From positions 1,302,001-1,366,000 of the forward strand of contig NZ_JASGKT010000002.1 in assembly GCF_047600445.1 (NCBI RefSeq): a stretch of DNA of 64,000 bases, written 5' to 3'. The position numbers were made by a program, and so were the translations under genes. A model generated the notes under the pieces. The model searched no databases. It was not told the origin of the DNA and saw only the letters and a list, made by a program, of their open reading frames with translations. Origin of the DNA: Piscinibacter sp047600445 (GTDB lineage: Bacteria; Pseudomonadota; Gammaproteobacteria; Burkholderiales; Burkholderiaceae_C). This document shows, in pieces, positions 1-8,317 of this stretch. The stretch's first letter is position 1. Each line of letters begins with the position of its first letter.

Positions 1-2
1 TC

Positions 3-1175
3 TCCGGCTACATGATCGAGTCGGCGCTGGAGGCCGGTTTCGCCTCGGCCGGCGTCGACGTGCTGATGACCGGCCCGCTGCCCACGCCGGGTGTGGCCTA
101 CATGACACGCGCGCTGCGCCTGAGCCTGGGCGTGGTGATCAGCGCCTCGCACAACCCCTTCCAGGACAACGGCATCAAGTTCTTCTCGGCGCGCGGCGAG
201 AAGCTGCCCGACGCCTGGGAACTGGACGTCGAGAGCATGCTCGAGCAGCCGGCCGAGTGGGTCGATTCGGCGCGGCTGGGCAAGGTGCGCAAGCTGGAGG
301 ACGCGCGCGGGCGCTACATCGAGTTCTGCAAGAGCACCTTCAGCAACGATCTGTCGCTCAAGGGCCTGAAGCTGGTGGTCGACGCGGCGCACGGCGCGGC
401 CTACCACATCGCGCCCGAGGTGTTCCACGAGCTGGGCGCCGAGATCGTGCCGATCGGCTGCAAGCCCGACGGGCTGAACATCAACGCCGGCGTCGGCGCC
501 ACCGCGCCGGCCGCGCTGATCGAGGCGGTCAAGCAGCACGGCGCCGACTACGGCGTCGCGCTGGACGGCGACGCCGACCGGTTGCAACTGGTCGATGCCG
601 GCGGCCGGCTCTACAACGGCGACGAACTGCTGTACGTGATGGTGGCCGACCGCCTCGCGCAGCAGCAGGCCGTGCCGGGCGCGGTGGGCACGCTGATGAC
701 CAACATGGCCGTCGAGGTGGCGCTGAAGTCGCGCGGCGTGCCCTTCGTGCGCGCCAAGGTCGGCGACCGCTACATCCTGGAGGAACTGGCCGCGCGCGGC
801 TGGCAGCTCGGCGGCGAGGGCTCGGGCCACCTGCTCGCGCTGGACAAGCACACCACCGGCGACGGCATCGTCAGCGCCTTGCAGATCCTGCAGGCGATCC
901 GCCGCACCGGGCGCTCGCTGGCCGATCTGCTGGGCGGCGTCGCGCTGTTCCCGCAGACGCTGATCAACGTGCGCCTGGCCGACGGCAGCGACTGGAAGAA
1001 GAACGCCGCGCTCGCGGCGGCGCAGGAGCGCGTCGGCCGCGAACTGGGCGACGACGGCCGCATCCTGATCCGCGCCTCCGGCACCGAGCCGGTGCTGCGC
1101 GTGATGGTCGAGGCGCGCGACGCCGGCCAGGCCCGGCGCAGCGCCGAGCAGCTCGCCGAGGCCGCGCGCGGCTGA
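3..1175 (+). CDS. glmM: Phosphoglucosamine mutase GlmM, 5'-truncated by the window edge
   Basis: Interconverts glucosamine-6-phosphate and glucosamine-1-phosphate in the cytoplasm, feeding UDP-GlcNAc for peptidoglycan and LPS. The frame is open from the first bases of the window; about 57 N-terminal residues are missing if the protein has the usual length of about 445. The active-site serine loop reads VISASHNPFQDNGIKFF, where the Ser before HN is the phosphorylated residue. The metal-binding loop DGDADR and the C-terminal phosphate-binding stretch RASGTEPVLRVMVE are both present, so the visible part looks intact. It ends 9 bp before the convergent fasciclin gene. The internal ATG at 12 is not the start. 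Identification is very secure from these three signature loops. Confidence 0.96.
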   Translation, partial: SGYMIESALEAGFASAGVDVLMTGPLPTPGVAYMTRALRLSLGVVISASHNPFQDNGIKFFSARGEKLPDAWELDVESMLEQPAEWVDSARLGKVRKLEDARGRYIEFCKSTFSNDLSLKGLKLVVDAAHGAAYHIAPEVFHELGAEIVPIGCKPDGLNINAGVGATAPAALIEAVKQHGADYGVALDGDADRLQLVDAGGRLYNGDELLYVMVADRLAQQQAVPGAVGTLMTNMAVEVALKSRGVPFVRAKVGDRYILEELAARGWQLGGEGSGHLLALDKHTTGDGIVSALQILQAIRRTGRSLADLLGGVALFPQTLINVRLADGSDWKKNAALAAAQERVGRELGDDGRILIRASGTEPVLRVMVEARDAGQARRSAEQLAEAARG

Positions 1176-1184
1176 GCCTCGGCC

Positions 1185-1673
1185 TTACTTCTTCGGCGGC
1201 AGCAGCACGCGGTCGATCACGTGCACCACGCCGTTGCCGGCGCGGATGTCGGCCTGCGTCACCAGCGCGTCTTCCACCGTCACGAAGCCGCCCGAGCGGG
1301 CCAGCGCCAGGTTGGCGCCTTGAACGGTCTTGACGTTGGCGTTGGCGACCTCGGTGGACGCCAGCCGGCCCGGCACCACGTGGTAGCTCAGCACCGAGCG
1401 CAGCAGTTCCTTGTTCGACGCCAGCTCGGCCGTGGTCTTGGCGGGCAGCGCCTTGAAGGCCTCGTCGGACGGCGCGAACACCGTGTAGGGGCCGGCGCCG
1501 CGCAGCGTGTCGGCGAGGCCGGCGTCGGCGATCAGCTTGTTCAGCGTGCTCAGTTGCGGCGTGCGGGCGGCGGCCTCGGCCACGTTGGCCGGCGGCGTGG
1601 CGGTGGTGGCGCAGCCTTGCATCAGCAGCGCGCCGGCAAGGGCAAGACAGGCGAGGGCGAGCGGTCGTTTCAC
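1185..1673 (-). CDS. Fasciclin (FAS1) domain lipoprotein
   Basis: A 162-residue secreted protein with a single FAS1 domain. The N-terminus has a basic start, a hydrophobic core and a lipobox-like LLMQGC, so it is probably a lipoprotein with the Cys near residue 21. The domain covers about residues 35-160: LSTLNKLIADAGLADTL, the YTVFAPSDEAF motif, an SYHVVPG segment and a terminal VIDRVLLPPKK. The FAS1 fold mediates adhesion or ligand binding; no enzymatic role is known. The start is GTG at 1671-1673, in frame with the signal peptide. It is divergent from pstS, and a Pho-box-like pair of repeats faces it 53 bp upstream, suggesting phosphate-starvation control (inference). Family assignment is secure, function unknown. 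Confidence 0.85.
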   Translation of the reverse strand: MKRPLALACLALAGALLMQGCATTATPPANVAEAAARTPQLSTLNKLIADAGLADTLRGAGPYTVFAPSDEAFKALPAKTTAELASNKELLRSVLSYHVVPGRLASTEVANANVKTVQGANLALARSGGFVTVEDALVTQADIRAGNGVVHVIDRVLLPPKK

Positions 1674-1725
1674 GGCGGGTTTCTCCGGTGGGTTGTCGGT
1701 TCGGCCGGCAGGCTAGGGCGGCTTT

Positions 1726-1743
1726 GTGACAGCTTCGTGATGG
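1726..1743 (-). promoter_or_regulatory. Pho-box-like repeat facing the fasciclin gene
   Basis: Read on the minus strand this is CCATCAC-GAAG-CTGTCAC, two 7-bp units spaced by 4 bp as in PhoB sites (consensus unit CTGTCAT, 11-bp period). The second unit matches at six of seven positions, the first less well. It sits 53 bp before the GTG of the fasciclin gene, a normal distance for a PhoB-activated promoter. Recognised by eye only. Confidence 0.45.
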
Positions 1744-1771
1744 CCATATGACGGCCGTGCCGCTCACGCGG

Positions 1772-1789
1772 CTGTCACGAGATCGTCAT
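1772..1789 (+). promoter_or_regulatory. Pho box upstream of pstS
   Basis: CTGTCAC-GAGA-TCGTCAT: two 7-bp repeats with a 4-bp spacer, close to the PhoB consensus. A weaker third unit (CGCTCAC, 1761-1767) continues the 11-bp period upstream. The site ends 51 bp before the pstS ATG. PhoB control of pst genes is well established, and phoB itself lies downstream in the same block, so autoregulation is expected. Confidence 0.7.
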
Positions 1790-1840
1790 GACGGCTGCCT
1801 AGCATCCCGGCCAACCCCACCAACGACGAGAGGCCTGTCC

Positions 1841-2872
1841 ATGTTCCATCGCTTCGTCATCGGCGCCACGCTCGGCGCGGCCGCCAGCTTCGCCTTCGCA
1901 CAGAACATCACCGGCGCGGGCGCCTCGTTCCCGGCGCCCGTCTACGCCAAGTGGGCCGATGCCTACCACAAGGCCACCGGCACGCAGATCAACTACCAGT
2001 CGGTCGGCTCCGGCGCCGGCATGCGCCAGATCAAGGCCAAGACGGTGGACTTCGGCGCCTCCGACGCGCCGCTGAAGGACGACGAGCTGGCCAAGGACGG
2101 CCTGCTGCAGTTCCCGACCGTGATCGGCGGCGTGGTGCCGGTGCTCAACATCAAGGGCATCGCGCCGGGGCAGGTCAAGCTCACCGGCCAGGTGCTGGGC
2201 GACATCTACCTGGGCAAGATCACCAAGTGGAACGACGCGGCGCTGACCGCGCTGAACCCGGGCGTGGCGCTGCCCGATGCGGCCATCGCCGTGGTGCGCC
2301 GCGCCGACGGCTCCGGCACCAGCTTCATCTTCACCAACTATCTCTCCAAGGTGAACGCCGAGTGGAAGAGCAAGGTGGGCGAGGGCACCGCGGTGAACTG
2401 GCCCACCGGCGCCGGCGGCAAGGGCAACGAGGGCGTGTCGGCCTTCGTCGCGCGGCTGCCGAACTCGATCGGCTACGTCGAATACGCCTACGCCAAGCAG
2501 AACAAGATGTCGCACGCTCAGTTGAAGAACGCGGCTGGCAACTTCGTCTCGCCCGACGACGGCGCCTTCCAGGCCGCCGCCGCCGGCGCCGACTGGGCCA
2601 AGAGCTTCTACCAGGTGCTGACCGAGCAGCCGGGCAAGGACTCGTGGCCGATCACCGGCGCCACCTTCATCATGATGCACAAGGTGCAGGACAAGCCGGC
2701 CAACGCCGCCTCGGCGCTGAAGTTCTTCGACTGGGCCTACGCCAACGGCGACAAGGCCGCGGCCGAACTCGAATACGTGCCGCTGCCCGAATCGGTGAAG
2801 GCGCTGGTGCGCAAGCAGTGGGCGCAGATCGCCGACGCCTCCGGCAAGCCGGTGGTTCCGAACGCCAAGTGA
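1841..2872 (+). CDS. pstS: Phosphate ABC transporter, periplasmic binding protein PstS
   Basis: Periplasmic protein that captures inorganic phosphate and delivers it to the PstCA channel. It has 343 residues, usual for PstS. The signal peptide MFHRFVIGATLGAAASFAFA is followed by the mature start QNITGAGASFPAPVYAKWADAY. Phosphate-contacting motifs are visible: GAGASFP, QSVGSGAGMRQIKAKTVDFGASDAPL and VVRRADGSGTSFIFTNYLS. I chose the ATG at 1841 because the signal peptide begins there and a GAGAGG ribosome-binding site precedes it; the frame is also open upstream from 1748, but that stretch crosses the Pho box. First gene of the pst-pho block, with pstC 54 bp downstream. Confidence 0.96.
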   Translation: MFHRFVIGATLGAAASFAFAQNITGAGASFPAPVYAKWADAYHKATGTQINYQSVGSGAGMRQIKAKTVDFGASDAPLKDDELAKDGLLQFPTVIGGVVPVLNIKGIAPGQVKLTGQVLGDIYLGKITKWNDAALTALNPGVALPDAAIAVVRRADGSGTSFIFTNYLSKVNAEWKSKVGEGTAVNWPTGAGGKGNEGVSAFVARLPNSIGYVEYAYAKQNKMSHAQLKNAAGNFVSPDDGAFQAAAAGADWAKSFYQVLTEQPGKDSWPITGATFIMMHKVQDKPANAASALKFFDWAYANGDKAAAELEYVPLPESVKALVRKQWAQIADASGKPVVPNAK

Positions 2873-2926
2873 TCGCGGCGGGCCCGGGCGGGTGCCCGGG
2901 CCGATGAACGAGAATCGGAGGAACGC

Positions 2927-3949
2927 ATGACGGCCATCCTGCCCGTCGAGGCATCGTTGAAGGAGGCAGAGGTGCGCCGCTTGGGCTCCGCGAACACCCC
3001 ACCGGCCCGGCGCAAGCGCGCGCCGGCGGCCGATGCGCTGTTCGCCGCGCTGGCGCAGGGCGCGGCCTGGATCACGCTGGCGCTGCTGGCGGGCATCATC
3101 GTCTCGCTGGTGATAGGCGCGGCGCCGGCGATCCGCGAGTACGGGCTGTCCTTCCTCTGGCGCAGCGAGTGGGACCCGGTGCAGGACCGCTACGGCGGCC
3201 TGGTGATGATCTACGGCACGCTGGCCACCTCGATCATCGCGCTGCTGATCGCGGTGCCGGTGAGCTTCGGCATCGCGCTGTTCCTGACCGAGCTGTCGCC
3301 GGGCTGGCTGAAGCGCCCGCTGGGCATCGCCGTCGAATTGCTGGCGGCCGTGCCCTCGATCGTCTACGGCATGTGGGGCCTGCTGGTGTTCGGCCCCATC
3401 CTCGCCCGCTTCGTGCAGCAGCCGCTGCAAGCGGCGCTGGGCGACACGCCGCTGCTGGGCGCGCTGGTCTCGGGCCCGCCGGTGGGCATCGGCATCCTGT
3501 CGGCCGGCATCATCCTGGCGATCATGATCATTCCCTTCATCGCCTCGGTGATGCGCGACGTCTTCGAGGTCACGCCGCCGATGCTCAAGGAGTCGGCCTA
3601 CGGCCTGGGCTCGACCACCTGGGAGGTGGTCTACCGCGTCGTGCTGCCGTACACCAAGACCGGCGTCATCGGCGGCATCATGCTCGGGCTCGGCCGCGCG
3701 CTCGGCGAGACCATGGCGGTGACCTTCGTGATCGGCAACATGAACCAGTTGAACTCGCTGTCGCTGTTCGAGGCCGCCAACAGCATCACCTCGGCGCTGG
3801 CCAACGAGTTCGCCGAGGCCGGCGAGGGCCTGCACCAGGCCTCGCTGATCTACCTCGGCCTGGTGCTGTTCTTCATCACCTTCGTGGTGCTGTCGATGTC
3901 CAAGCTGCTGCTGGCCCGGCTCAAGAAGAACGAAGGAGCGCGCACATGA
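2927..3949 (+). CDS. pstC: Phosphate ABC transporter permease PstC
   Basis: Inner-membrane permease that forms the phosphate channel with PstA. It has 340 residues, with a charged cytoplasmic N-terminus of about 35 residues and then about six transmembrane segments. The binding-protein-dependent transport signature (EAA loop), which contacts PstB, is visible in LKESAYGLGSTTWEVVYRVVLPYTKTGVIGGIMLGLGRALGETMAV. SFLWRSEWDPVQDRYGGLVMIYGTL near residue 75 is characteristic of PstC. The stop overlaps the pstA start by 4 bp (ATGA), pointing to translational coupling. Confidence 0.95.
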   Translation: MTAILPVEASLKEAEVRRLGSANTPPARRKRAPAADALFAALAQGAAWITLALLAGIIVSLVIGAAPAIREYGLSFLWRSEWDPVQDRYGGLVMIYGTLATSIIALLIAVPVSFGIALFLTELSPGWLKRPLGIAVELLAAVPSIVYGMWGLLVFGPILARFVQQPLQAALGDTPLLGALVSGPPVGIGILSAGIILAIMIIPFIASVMRDVFEVTPPMLKESAYGLGSTTWEVVYRVVLPYTKTGVIGGIMLGLGRALGETMAVTFVIGNMNQLNSLSLFEAANSITSALANEFAEAGEGLHQASLIYLGLVLFFITFVVLSMSKLLLARLKKNEGART

Positions 3950-4806
3950 GCAAGGCTGCGAGCGCACGGCTGGCGAAGCACCACGCCCGCAAGCGCGTCA
4001 ACGCGGTCGCGCTGGCGCTGTCGCTGGCGGCGATGGCCTTCGGCGTGTTCTGGCTGATCTGGATCCTGGTCGAGACGGTGCGCCTGGGCATGGATGGGCT
4101 CGCGCTGGCGACCTTCACCGAGATGACGCCGGCGCCGCAGGCCGAGACCGGCGGCCTGGCCAACGCGATCTTCGGCTCGGCGCTGATGGTGGCGCTGGCC
4201 ACGCTGATCGGCACGCCGATCGGCATCCTGGCCGGCATCTACCTGGCCGAGTACGGCCAGCGCGGCTGGCTGGGCTCGACCACGCGCTTCATCAACGACA
4301 TCCTGCTGTCGGCGCCGTCGATCGTCATCGGCCTGTTCATCTACTCGGTGGTGGTGGCGCGCTTCAAGTCCTTCTCGGGCTGGGCCGGCGTGCTGGCGCT
4401 GGCGCTGATCGTGATCCCGGTGGTGATCCGCACCACCGAGAACATGCTCAGCCTGATCCCGAACGCGCTGCGCGAGGCGGCCTACGCGCTGGGCACGCCG
4501 AAGTGGAAGGTGATCCTGGCGATCACGCTGAAGGCCGCGCGCGCCGGCGTCGTGACGGGCGTGCTGCTGGCCGTGGCGCGCATCGCCGGCGAGACCGCAC
4601 CGCTGCTGTTCACCGCGCTGTCCAACCAGTTCTGGACCAGCGACCTGGCCGAGCCGATGGCCAGCCTGCCGGTGACCATCTTCAAGTTCGCGATGAGTCC
4701 CTACGAGAACTGGCAGAAGCTGGCCTGGGCCGGCGTCTTCCTGATCACGCTGGGCGTGCTGGGCCTGAACATCCTGGCCCGCGTGCTGTTCCGCAACAAG
4801 CATTGA
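3946..4806 (+). CDS. pstA: Phosphate ABC transporter permease PstA
   Basis: Second channel-forming permease of the Pst transporter, 286 residues from the ATG that overlaps the pstC stop. About six transmembrane segments follow a basic N-terminus (KHHARKRVN). The EAA loop LREAAYALGTPKWKVILAITLKAARAGVVTGVLLAVARIAGETAPL is typical of PstA, as is FINDILLSAPSIVIGLFIYS. The frame extends far upstream into pstC, but that part is an out-of-frame shadow; the ATG at 3946 gives the normal length. pstB begins 10 bp downstream. Confidence 0.95.
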   Translation: MSKAASARLAKHHARKRVNAVALALSLAAMAFGVFWLIWILVETVRLGMDGLALATFTEMTPAPQAETGGLANAIFGSALMVALATLIGTPIGILAGIYLAEYGQRGWLGSTTRFINDILLSAPSIVIGLFIYSVVVARFKSFSGWAGVLALALIVIPVVIRTTENMLSLIPNALREAAYALGTPKWKVILAITLKAARAGVVTGVLLAVARIAGETAPLLFTALSNQFWTSDLAEPMASLPVTIFKFAMSPYENWQKLAWAGVFLITLGVLGLNILARVLFRNKH

Positions 4807-4816
4807 GACTTCCCCC

Positions 4817-5602
4817 ATGGACGCGAAAGTCAACCTGCCCGTGACCGAGAAGCCGAAGATCTCGGTGCGCGACCTGAACTTCTACTACGGCGGCTTCCAC
4901 GCCCTGAAGCGCATCAACCTCGACATCCCCGAGCGCAAGGTCACGGCCTTCATCGGCCCGTCGGGCTGCGGCAAGAGCACGCTGCTGCGCACCTTCAACC
5001 GCATGTTCGAGCTGTATCCCGAGCAGCGCGCCGAGGGGCAGATCCTGCTCGACGGCGACAACATCCTCGAGAAGCGCCACGACGTCAGCCTGATTCGCGC
5101 CAAGATCGGCATGGTGTTCCAGAAGCCGACGCCGTTCCCGATGTCGATCTACGACAACATCGCCTTCGGCGTGCGGCTGTTCGAGAACCTGCCGCGCGTC
5201 GAGATGGACGAGCGCGTCGAGTGGGCGCTGAAGAAGGCGGCGCTGTGGACCGAGGTCAAGGACAAGCTCGACCAGAGCGGCTCCGGGCTCTCGGGCGGCC
5301 AGCAGCAGCGCCTGTGCATCGCGCGCGGCATCGCGATCAAGCCCGAGGTGCTGCTGCTCGACGAACCCTGCTCGGCGCTCGACCCGATCTCCACCGGCAA
5401 GATCGAGGAGCTGATCGGCGAGCTGAAGGCCGACTACACCGTGGCCATCGTGACGCACAACATGCAGCAGGCGGCGCGCTGCTCGGACTACACCGCCTAC
5501 ATGTACCTCGGCGACCTGATCGAGTTCGGCCCGACCGCCGAGCTGTTCATGAAGCCGAAGAAGAAGGACACCGAAGACTACATCACCGGGAGATTCGGAT
5601 GA
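4817..5602 (+). CDS. pstB: Phosphate ABC transporter ATPase PstB
   Basis: Cytoplasmic ATPase that powers phosphate uptake. It has 261 residues, the normal PstB length. Walker A is GPSGCGKST near residues 47-55, the Q-loop is in GMVFQKPTPFPMSIYDN, the ABC signature is LSGGQQQRL, Walker B is VLLLDEPCSALDP, and the switch His is in VTHNMQQAARCSDY. All catalytic elements are intact. The stop overlaps the phoU ATG by 4 bp. PstB also takes part in PhoR signalling through PhoU in characterised systems. Confidence 0.97.
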   Translation: MDAKVNLPVTEKPKISVRDLNFYYGGFHALKRINLDIPERKVTAFIGPSGCGKSTLLRTFNRMFELYPEQRAEGQILLDGDNILEKRHDVSLIRAKIGMVFQKPTPFPMSIYDNIAFGVRLFENLPRVEMDERVEWALKKAALWTEVKDKLDQSGSGLSGGQQQRLCIARGIAIKPEVLLLDEPCSALDPISTGKIEELIGELKADYTVAIVTHNMQQAARCSDYTAYMYLGDLIEFGPTAELFMKPKKKDTEDYITGRFG

Positions 5603-6306
5603 ACGACAAGCATCTCTCGACGCAGTTCGATTCGGAACTCAGCGCCATCTCCAACCGCGTGCTGGAGATGGGCGGGCTGGCCGAGTCGCAGCTCGCCCAG
5701 GCGATCTACGCGCTGGTGAACTTCAGCGGCGAGACGGCGAGCCAGGTGCTCAAGCAGGAGGAACTGGTCAACCAGATGGAAGTGGAGATCGACCGCGACC
5801 TCTCGACCATCATCGCGCGGCGCCAGCCGACCGCGCGCGACCTGCGCCTGCTGATCGCGATCTCCAAGACCATCGGCAACCTCGAGCGCGTCGGCGACGA
5901 GGCGGCGCGCATCGGCCGCACCGTGCAGCGGCTGCTCAACTCCGGCATGTCGAGCCGGCTGCGCCTGCCCACCGGCGACGTCTCCTTCGAGGCCAGCCTC
6001 GCCACCGCCTCGCTGCGCAAGGCGCTGGACGCCTTCGCGCGGCTCGACCCGGTGAAGGCGCTGGAGGTGATCAAGGACGACAATCAGATCGACCAGGAAT
6101 TCGACGGCCTGATGCGCAAGCTGATCACCTACATGATGGAAGACCCGCGCACCATCTCGGCCTCGATCGAACTGGTGTTCGTCGCCAAGGCCATCGAGCG
6201 CATCGGCGACCACGCCAAGAACCTCGCCGAGCAGATCATCTACATCGTCAAGGGCACCGACGTGCGGCACCACTCGCTCGAGAACGTGGAGTCGGTGGTC
6301 CGATGA
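5599..6306 (+). CDS. phoU: Phosphate signalling protein PhoU
   Basis: Negative regulator that links the Pst transporter to the PhoR kinase. It has 235 residues, made of two similar three-helix bundles. The paired acidic metal-binding motifs of the family are visible: EVEIDRDLSTIIARRQPTARDLRLLI with NLERVGDEAARIG in the first half, and DDNQIDQEFDGLMRKLITYMMEDPRTISASIELVFVAKAIERIGDHAKNLAEQIIYIVKG in the second. The start is the ATG overlapping the pstB stop. The stop overlaps the phoB ATG by 4 bp, so transporter, coupler and regulator look co-translated. Confidence 0.96.
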   Translation: MNDKHLSTQFDSELSAISNRVLEMGGLAESQLAQAIYALVNFSGETASQVLKQEELVNQMEVEIDRDLSTIIARRQPTARDLRLLIAISKTIGNLERVGDEAARIGRTVQRLLNSGMSSRLRLPTGDVSFEASLATASLRKALDAFARLDPVKALEVIKDDNQIDQEFDGLMRKLITYMMEDPRTISASIELVFVAKAIERIGDHAKNLAEQIIYIVKGTDVRHHSLENVESVVR

Positions 6307-7004
6307 GCCGCGTGCTGGTGGTCGAGGACGAATCGGCGATCGCCGAGCTGATCTCGCTGAACCTGCGCCACGCCGGCTACGAGGTGACGCTCGCCGCCAG
6401 CGCCGAGCAGGCCCAGGCGGCGGTGGATGGCGTGCTGCCCGACCTGGTGCTGCTCGACTGGATGCTGCCCGGGCAGTCGGGCCTGGCGCTGGCGCGGCGC
6501 TGGCGCGGCGAGCAGCGCACGCGCGAGCTGCCGATCATCATGCTGACCGCGCGCGCCGACGAGGCCGACAAGGTCACCGGCCTGGACGCCGGCGCCGACG
6601 ACTACCTCGCCAAGCCGTTCTCGACCAACGAGCTGATGGCGCGCATCCGCGCCGTGCTGCGGCGCAAGGCGCCCGAGGCGCTCGATTCGGTGGTCGAGCT
6701 CGGCGGGCTCAAGCTCGACCCGGCGACGCGTCGCGTCTCGCGCGGCGAGCAGGAGCTCAAGCTCGGACCCACCGAGTTCCGCCTGCTGCACTTCCTGATG
6801 ACGCACCCCGAGCGCGTGCACAGCCGCGCGCAACTGCTCGACCGCGTCTGGGGCGACCACGTCTTCATCGAGGAGCGCACGGTCGACGTGCACGTCAAGC
6901 GCCTGCGCGAGGCGCTGGCGCCGGCGCAGTGTTCGCAGATGGTCGAGACGGTGCGCGGCGCCGGCTATCGATTGACCCAGCAGGTGGCGGCACCCTCGGC
7001 ATGA
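6303..7004 (+). CDS. phoB: Phosphate regulon response regulator PhoB
   Basis: DNA-binding response regulator that activates Pho-box promoters when phosphorylated by PhoR. It has 233 residues. The receiver domain (1-120) has acidic residues VVEDE at 7-10, phospho-acceptor D52 in VLLDWMLPG and K104 in YLAKPF. The OmpR-type winged helix fills the C-terminal half, with LGPTEFRLLHFLMTHPERVHSRAQLLDRVWG and the recognition region ERTVDVHVKRLREAL. The expected targets in this window are the Pho-box-like sites between pstS and the fasciclin gene. It overlaps phoU and phoR by 4 bp each. Confidence 0.96.
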   Translation: MSRVLVVEDESAIAELISLNLRHAGYEVTLAASAEQAQAAVDGVLPDLVLLDWMLPGQSGLALARRWRGEQRTRELPIIMLTARADEADKVTGLDAGADDYLAKPFSTNELMARIRAVLRRKAPEALDSVVELGGLKLDPATRRVSRGEQELKLGPTEFRLLHFLMTHPERVHSRAQLLDRVWGDHVFIEERTVDVHVKRLREALAPAQCSQMVETVRGAGYRLTQQVAAPSA

Positions 7005-8317
7005 ACTGGCTGCTGCCGCGACTGACCGCCGGCGTGCTGGCCATGCTGGCGGGCGGCTGCGCCGGCTTCCTGGTGTCGAACGTCGAGCACACCGTGGTGT
7101 GGCGCGTGCTGGCCGGCGGCGCCATCGGCGTCGCGCTGGCGGCGCTGCTGGACACCGCGCGCGGCTACCGCCTGATCGAGTGGCTGCGCGGCAGCCAGGA
7201 GCAGCAGGCGCCGCGTGATGCCGGCTTCTGGGGCGAACTGGGCTACCGCGTCGAGCGCTCGATCCGGCTGCGCGAGCAGGGGCTGGAGCAAGAGCGGCTG
7301 CGCCTGGAGCAGTTCCTTTCGGCGATCGAGGCCTCGCCCAACGGCGTGATGATCCTCGACGCCGGCCAGCAGATCGTCTGGTGCAACGGCGTCGCCGCCG
7401 ACCACTTCGGCCTCGACCCGCAGCGCGACCGGCGCCAGCGCGTGACCAACCTCGTGCGCTCGCCGGCCTTCGTCGCCTACCTGCAGCAGGCGCGCTTCGG
7501 CGCCGAGCCGGTGAGCTTCGCCAACCCGCGCGGCGACGGCACGCTGTCGGTGCTGCTGCGCTCCTACGGCGAGGGCATGACGCTGGTGCTGTCGCAGGAC
7601 GTCACCGACCGCGAGCGCCACGAGGCGATGCGGCGCGACTTCGTCGCCAACGTGTCGCACGAGATCCGCACGCCGCTGACGGTGCTGTCGGGTTTCATCG
7701 AGACCATGGGCAACCTGCCGCTGACCGAGGTCGAGCGCAAGCGCGTGCTCGAGCTGATGGCGCAGCAGACCGGCCGCATGCAGACGCTGGTCAGCGACCT
7801 GCTGACGCTGGCGCAGCTCGAAGGCAGCCCGCGCCCGGCCGCCGACCGCTGGGTGCCGCTGGCGCCGCTGCTGGCGCAGGTGGAGTCGGACGCGAAGGCG
7901 CTGTCGGGCGGCAACCACACGATCGAGTTCGCGGCCGCGAACGGCATCGAGATCGCCGGCTCGCATGCCGAGCTGCTCAGCGCCGTCCACAACCTCGTCG
8001 GCAACGCGGTGCGCTACACGCCCGAAGGCGGGCGCATCACGGTCGGCTGGCAGCAGCAGGCCGACGGCAGTGGCGAACTGAGCGTGACCGACACTGGCCT
8101 GGGCATCGCGCGCGAGCACCTGCCGCGCCTGACCGAGCGCTTCTACCGCGTCGACGGCAGCCGCTCGCGCGACACCGGCGGCACCGGGCTGGGCCTGTCC
8201 ATCGTCAAGCACGTGGTGCAGCGCCACGGCGCCGAACTGCAGGTCGACAGCGAGCCGGGCAAGGGCTCGCGCTTTCGCATCGTCTTTCCGGCGGCGCGTG
8301 TGCGCACGCTGGGCTAG
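7001..8317 (+). CDS. phoR: Phosphate regulon sensor histidine kinase PhoR
   Basis: Inner-membrane histidine kinase partner of PhoB, 438 residues from the ATG overlapping the phoB stop. Two short N-terminal hydrophobic segments with almost no periplasmic loop fit PhoR, which senses the state of Pst/PhoU rather than phosphate itself. A PAS-like region (about 105-210) precedes the phospho-acceptor H220 in FVANVSHEIRTPLTVLSGF. The ATPase domain carries N, G1 and G2 boxes (NLVGNAVRYTPEGG, VTDTGLGIAREHLPRLTERFYRVD, TGGTGLGLSIVKHVV). The last 4 bp overlap the convergent membrane-protein gene, so the phosphate block ends here. Confidence 0.95.
   Translation: MNWLLPRLTAGVLAMLAGGCAGFLVSNVEHTVVWRVLAGGAIGVALAALLDTARGYRLIEWLRGSQEQQAPRDAGFWGELGYRVERSIRLREQGLEQERLRLEQFLSAIEASPNGVMILDAGQQIVWCNGVAADHFGLDPQRDRRQRVTNLVRSPAFVAYLQQARFGAEPVSFANPRGDGTLSVLLRSYGEGMTLVLSQDVTDRERHEAMRRDFVANVSHEIRTPLTVLSGFIETMGNLPLTEVERKRVLELMAQQTGRMQTLVSDLLTLAQLEGSPRPAADRWVPLAPLLAQVESDAKALSGGNHTIEFAAANGIEIAGSHAELLSAVHNLVGNAVRYTPEGGRITVGWQQQADGSGELSVTDTGLGIAREHLPRLTERFYRVDGSRSRDTGGTGLGLSIVKHVVQRHGAELQVDSEPGKGSRFRIVFPAARVRTLG

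Noticed and set aside
1748..1840. Upstream start for pstS at 1748
   Set aside because: It would place 31 residues before the signal peptide and cover the Pho box; the ATG at 1841 has a ribosome-binding site and a proper signal sequence.
1799..3967. Long open frame on the minus strand across pstS-pstC
   Set aside because: Shadow of high-GC codon bias; its protein is a low-complexity Arg/Gln/Ala/His/Asp mix with no family motif, and the plus-strand genes are unambiguous.
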